From an uncultured Collinsella sp. (GTDB lineage Bacteria; Actinomycetota; Coriobacteriia; Coriobacteriales; Coriobacteriaceae): a stretch of 64,000 nt of DNA. The notes beneath the pieces were generated by a model. That model was not told where the DNA came from, ran no database searches, and saw only the letters and a program-made list of their open reading frames with translations. Below are positions 60,767 to 64,000 of this stretch, piece after piece. The position numbers and the translations under genes were made by a program. The stretch lies in NCBI GenBank assembly GCA_902494535.1, contig CABUTO010000001.1, forward strand, positions 48,707-112,706, read 5' to 3'. The first letter of the stretch is position 1, and each line of letters opens with the position of its first letter.

Positions 60767-61189
60767 ATGTTCTATATCCCGTTTTGGATTTGCATCTTTG
60801 CCGGCGCGGCGATTGATGCCCGTGAGCGACGGTTTCCCAATCAGCTTGCCGGCGCGTGTGCCGTGGCTGCGCTTGCAGGCGTTTGGCTCGACAGGGGCGT
60901 TAACACAGCCCTTGACCACGCTGGTCTTGCGGTTATCGTCTACCTTGCCCTTGTGCTTACTGAGTCGCTCTGGCGTCGTGTTCGCCACGCCCCTGGCATT
61001 GGCATGGGGGACGCCAAGGCGCTCTTTGCCCTTTGCACCCTCGATCCCCTGGGTGGTGTCGTCGCATTTGCGGTTGCGCTCCTGACCCTTGCCGCCGCTT
61101 GTCTCATTGCAAAATCGCGCTCCCTGCCTTTGCTGCCGTTTTTGGTGCCTATATTTGCCATAATCGAGGTCGTGGGCTGCACTTTGTAA
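60767..61189 (+). CDS. Minimal A24-type prepilin peptidase-like membrane protein
   Basis: The 140-residue product starts at ATG 60767 (AAGGAGG six bases upstream). It consists mainly of membrane helices and retains both catalytic aspartates of A24 peptidases: AIDARERRFPN (first Asp, near residue 16) and the GxGD motif GIGMGDAKALFAL (second Asp, near residue 77). The N-terminal methyltransferase domain of full PilD is absent, as in the TadV/CpaA type. No pilin or secretion genes lie in the window, so its substrate is unknown. Confidence 0.85.
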   Translation: MFYIPFWICIFAGAAIDARERRFPNQLAGACAVAALAGVWLDRGVNTALDHAGLAVIVYLALVLTESLWRRVRHAPGIGMGDAKALFALCTLDPLGGVVAFAVALLTLAAACLIAKSRSLPLLPFLVPIFAIIEVVGCTL

Positions 61190-61220
61190 CCGATTGCGCA
61201 TCCTTTTTAAGGAGCATGCC

Positions 61221-62468
61221 ATGGAATCTAATCAAGAAACGGCCGTCATTAAGGCGCGCATGGACCGTATTCCCTCGGCGTTGTCGCCCGAGCTTGTCGA
61301 GCGCATTGCCGCCGATCGTGCTTCGGGCTATGTCAACCCGTATCGTTGCAACGATGATCAGGTCATTCGTCGTATTGATCGCGCCGCCGACAAAGGCACG
61401 CTTATGCGTCCGGCGTTTATGCGCGATACCGAAAAGATACTTCATCTTCCGGCGTACACCCGTTATGCAGGCAAAACGCAGGTCTTTAGCTTCCGTAGCA
61501 ATGATGATCTTTCACGCCGCGGTTTGCACGTACAGCTTGTCTCCCGCATTGCGCGCGATATCGGTCGCGCCCTGGGGCTCAATTGCGATCTGATCGAGGC
61601 GATTGGCCTGGGTCACGACTTGGGACACACGCCTTTCGGCCATGCCGGCGAGCGCTTCCTCAACGATATCTATCATGAGCGTACGGGGCGTTATTTTTTC
61701 CATAACGTGCAGTCGGTTCGCGTGCTCGACGCGTTGTATGGCCGCAACGTGTCGCTCCAGACGCTCGACGGCGTGCTATGCCATAACGGCGAGTACGAGC
61801 AGCGTGTGTTTGAGCTCTCGGACATGGGCTCCTTTGACCAGTTTGACCAGACGGTTGAGGATTGCATTGCCACGGGCTATAGCGCAATTGAGCATCTGCG
61901 TCCCATGACGCTCGAGGGCTGCGTCGTTCGCATCTCGGATATTCTTGCCTACGTCGGTCGTGACCGTCAGGATGCGATCGCGGCGGGCCTGCTTTCGCCC
62001 GACGCTTTTGATGATGGCCGGGGCGGTGCCTACAACAGTTGGATCCTCACGCATGCCTCCATCGATATCGTTGAGCACAGCTATGGTAAGCCGCGCATCG
62101 AGATGAGCGAGGACCTGTTTGAGGAAATTCGCCGAGCCAAGCGCGAGAACTACGAGAAGATCTATAGCAAGGGCGGTATCGAAGGCGATTCCGAGGCGGA
62201 GCTGCGCGAGGCGTTCGTAAAGCTCTACGACCGTTGCCTGCGGGATCTAAACAGTGGCGACGAGTCCTCTTACATCTTTAAGCACCATATTTCGCGCATT
62301 GAGCATCAGCTTTCCTACTATGATCGCACCTATGCCTGGCAGGACGACAAGGATCAAGCCGTGGTGGATTATATCACGAGCATGACGGACGGTTATTTCT
62401 GCGAACTGACGAGCAAGCTGTTCCCTGGTCTGGAGTTTCCGCACCGTACCTATATTAACGAACGGTAG
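61221..62468 (+). CDS. HD-domain deoxyguanosinetriphosphate triphosphohydrolase-like protein
   Basis: The 415-residue product starts at ATG 61221 (AAGGAG upstream). It contains the dGTPase-type HD signature GLGHDLGHTPFGHAGE (near residues 137-152) with the upstream HLPAYTRYAGKTQVF segment in the position of the family H/K motifs, and LTHASIDIVEHSYGKPRIEMS further on. It likely hydrolyses dNTPs to nucleosides and triphosphate. Length is typical. Confidence 0.88.
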   Translation: MESNQETAVIKARMDRIPSALSPELVERIAADRASGYVNPYRCNDDQVIRRIDRAADKGTLMRPAFMRDTEKILHLPAYTRYAGKTQVFSFRSNDDLSRRGLHVQLVSRIARDIGRALGLNCDLIEAIGLGHDLGHTPFGHAGERFLNDIYHERTGRYFFHNVQSVRVLDALYGRNVSLQTLDGVLCHNGEYEQRVFELSDMGSFDQFDQTVEDCIATGYSAIEHLRPMTLEGCVVRISDILAYVGRDRQDAIAAGLLSPDAFDDGRGGAYNSWILTHASIDIVEHSYGKPRIEMSEDLFEEIRRAKRENYEKIYSKGGIEGDSEAELREAFVKLYDRCLRDLNSGDESSYIFKHHISRIEHQLSYYDRTYAWQDDKDQAVVDYITSMTDGYFCELTSKLFPGLEFPHRTYINER

Positions 62469-62522
62469 TTCGTATTAATTCGGTATACTGTTAGTGGAAA
62501 ACGTATTTGATTGATACACGGG

Positions 62523-63878
62523 ATGACTATGGACGACCTTTTTTCTGCTTCGACGCGCGAGCGTTCCTTTCAGAATGCGCCGCTTGCGGTGCGCATGCGC
62601 CCCAATTCGCTCGACGAGTACGTGGGCCAGCAAAAGGCCGTCGGTAAGGGTTCATGGCTGCGTGCCGCGATCGAGCACGACGTGCTTTCGAGCGTGATTC
62701 TGTACGGGCCTGCCGGTACGGGCAAGACGACGCTGGCCCACATTATCGCCAACCATACCAAGAGCGAGTTTGTCGAGGTCAGCGCCGTCACGGGTACCGT
62801 GAAGGACCTGCGTCGCGTGATTGATGAGGCCAAGACGCGCCTGAATACGTACGACCGTCGCACCATTCTATTTATCGATGAGATTCACCGCTTCTCTAAG
62901 TCGCAGCAGGATGCCCTGCTGCATGCAGTTGAGAACCGTACCGTCATTATGATTGGCGCTACGACAGAGAACCCGTACTTTGAGGTCAACTCGGCACTGT
63001 TGTCGCGCGGGCGCGTGGTGGAGCTTGAACATCTGAAGGATGAGGATATCGCCACGCTTATTGAGCGTGCGCTCGAGGCACCACAGGGCTTGAACGGAAA
63101 GTTCTCGGCCGATGAGGATACGGTCAAGACCATTTGCACGCTGGCAGCGGGTGACGCTCGCTCGGCGCTCACGACGCTCGAGCTTGCGAGCGAGATTGCC
63201 GTCACGCGTCCCGATACCGAGGGAACGCCAGCGCCTGCGGCGGGGGAGCGCTATCCCATCACCGTGGATGACGTGAAGATTGCCAACCCGCGTCGCGGCT
63301 TTACGTATGACAAAAACGGCGACATGCACTACGACATCATCAGTGCGTTCATCAAGTCCATGCGCGGTAGTGACCCCGATGCCACGATCTATTGGCTCGC
63401 GCGCATGATCGATGCTGGGGAGGATCCTAAGTTTATCGCTCGCCGCATTATGATTCACGCTTCTGAGGATGTTGGCAACGCCGACCCGCAGGCGCTTTTG
63501 GTGGCGCATGCCGCGTTTAAGTCTGCCGAGGTCATTGGCTATCCCGAGTGCCGCATTAACCTGGCTCAGGCTGCACTCTATGTGTGCTTGGCGCCAAAAT
63601 CCAACGCGTGTGAGGCTTCGATCGATGCGGCGCTGGCCGATATCCATTCTAGTGGGCTTCGCGAGGTGCCGAGTTATCTGCGCGATCGCCATCGCCCGGG
63701 CAGCGATGAATACGGTGTGTATAAGTATCCACATGATTATCCCGAAGGCTGGGTCGATCAGCGCTATTTGCCCGAAGGCTTGGAACGTGGTGCATTTTGG
63801 CAGCCTGCCGGGCGCGGCTGGGAAGAGTGGCGCGTAGAGCAAAGCGAACGAGACCGCAGCGGGAATGCACCGAGGTAG
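62523..63878 (+). CDS. rarA: Replication-associated recombination protein A (RarA/MgsA)
   Basis: The 451-residue product (ATG 62523; ATG 62529 also in frame) is an AAA clamp-loader-like ATPase: LAVRMRPNSLDEYVGQQ, Walker A GPAGTGKTTLAHII (near residue 66), FIDEIHRFSKSQQDALL (Walker B), ATTENPYFEVNSALLSR (sensor) and the C-terminal KSMRGSDPDATIYWLARM signature of RarA. It acts at stalled forks. The truncated IS3-type element begins eight bases behind its stop without damaging it. Confidence 0.95.
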   Translation: MTMDDLFSASTRERSFQNAPLAVRMRPNSLDEYVGQQKAVGKGSWLRAAIEHDVLSSVILYGPAGTGKTTLAHIIANHTKSEFVEVSAVTGTVKDLRRVIDEAKTRLNTYDRRTILFIDEIHRFSKSQQDALLHAVENRTVIMIGATTENPYFEVNSALLSRGRVVELEHLKDEDIATLIERALEAPQGLNGKFSADEDTVKTICTLAAGDARSALTTLELASEIAVTRPDTEGTPAPAAGERYPITVDDVKIANPRRGFTYDKNGDMHYDIISAFIKSMRGSDPDATIYWLARMIDAGEDPKFIARRIMIHASEDVGNADPQALLVAHAAFKSAEVIGYPECRINLAQAALYVCLAPKSNACEASIDAALADIHSSGLREVPSYLRDRHRPGSDEYGVYKYPHDYPEGWVDQRYLPEGLERGAFWQPAGRGWEEWRVEQSERDRSGNAPR

Positions 63879-63886
63879 CTGGGGGG

Positions 63887-64000
63887 TGCGGACAGAAAGT
63901 TGGACCGCGGGGCGGTCCGGACTGGAGGTTCGCATGTACAGCAGGGAGAAGGTCGAGCTCTTCCTCCTGGCGACGGAGGACGGCATGGGGCCCACCGCCG
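63887..64000 (+). mobile_element. Left end of an IS3-type insertion sequence (cut by window edge)
   Basis: TGCGGACAGAAAGTTGGACC begins at 63887, like the TG-starting terminal repeats with AAGTTGGAC of IS3-family (IS150-type) elements. A GGACCGC/GCGGTCC hairpin and an orfA start follow. Confidence 0.7.
63934..64000 (+). CDS. IS3-type transposase OrfA, N-terminal part
   Basis: ATG 63934 follows GGAGG (63923-63927). The first 22 residues read MYSREKVELFLLATEDGMGP and continue TA, an OrfA-like helix-turn-helix start (SREKVELFL). The frame runs off the window. Confidence 0.65.
   Translation, partial: MYSREKVELFLLATEDGMGPTA

Overview
The window reads as chromosomal DNA of a high-GC Gram-positive bacterium of the class Coriobacteriia, most likely Collinsella. 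This rests on the strong G/C bias at third codon positions, the mix of ATG, GTG and TTG starts behind strong Shine-Dalgarno sites, the gene repertoire, and my recollection of that lineage. No similarity search was possible. Most of the window is dense housekeeping sequence. Accessory DNA sits at the left end and a truncated insertion sequence at the right edge.

Left accessory block (1-7.1 kb): the tail of an unidentified gene, an IS110-family element with a 17-bp inverted repeat at its ends (IS1111-like layout), a small secreted protein, an AT-rich gene-free stretch, and a two-gene module (four-helix membrane protein overlapping a metallo-beta-lactamase-fold protein) whose base composition differs from the core. 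Next comes a two-gene AAA ATPase/RloB cassette of the RloAB/AbiL phage-defence type with its own promoter, then a decayed fragment of a VTC-type polyphosphate polymerase gene. This looks like a small defence island.

Sucrose block (7.1-11.5 kb): a LacI-type repressor, a sucrose-type PTS EIIBC and a GH32 sucrose-6-phosphate hydrolase. Three matching 14-bp operators, one before the repressor and two before the transporter, point to one autoregulated regulon. A divergent Cys/Met-metabolism PLP-fold protein that seems to lack the catalytic lysine and a ModE-like regulator follow.

Core block (13-44.9 kb): guaB, leuS; rimP-nusA-infB-rbfA-nrnA-truB-ribF-dnaG-rpoD (translation, RNA turnover and replication genes, many overlapping); two tRNA-Asn genes; an Asp23 protein, a FakA/DAK2 protein, recG, rsmD, coaD; a DivIVA-like protein, DUF177, rpmF, plsX, acpP, rnc, smc, ftsY and ffh.

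Right block (45-64 kb): a DUF134-NifX fusion facing thyA-folA across a two-operator promoter region, an rRNA methyltransferase, a MATE transporter, a cobalamin adenosyltransferase gene broken by a stop at codon 5, ftsH, a DUF523 protein, a glycerol dehydrogenase-like enzyme, ileS behind a complete T-box riboswitch, lspA, an RluA-type pseudouridine synthase, a membrane glycosyltransferase, a minimal prepilin peptidase, a dGTPase-like HD protein, rarA, and the first bases of an IS3-type element.

Non-coding highlights are the T-box, an attenuator-like terminator ahead of rimP-nusA, a 110-bp palindrome in the leuS leader, two families of repeated palindromes (two copies each in the window), and a perfect 20-bp palindrome ahead of acpP.
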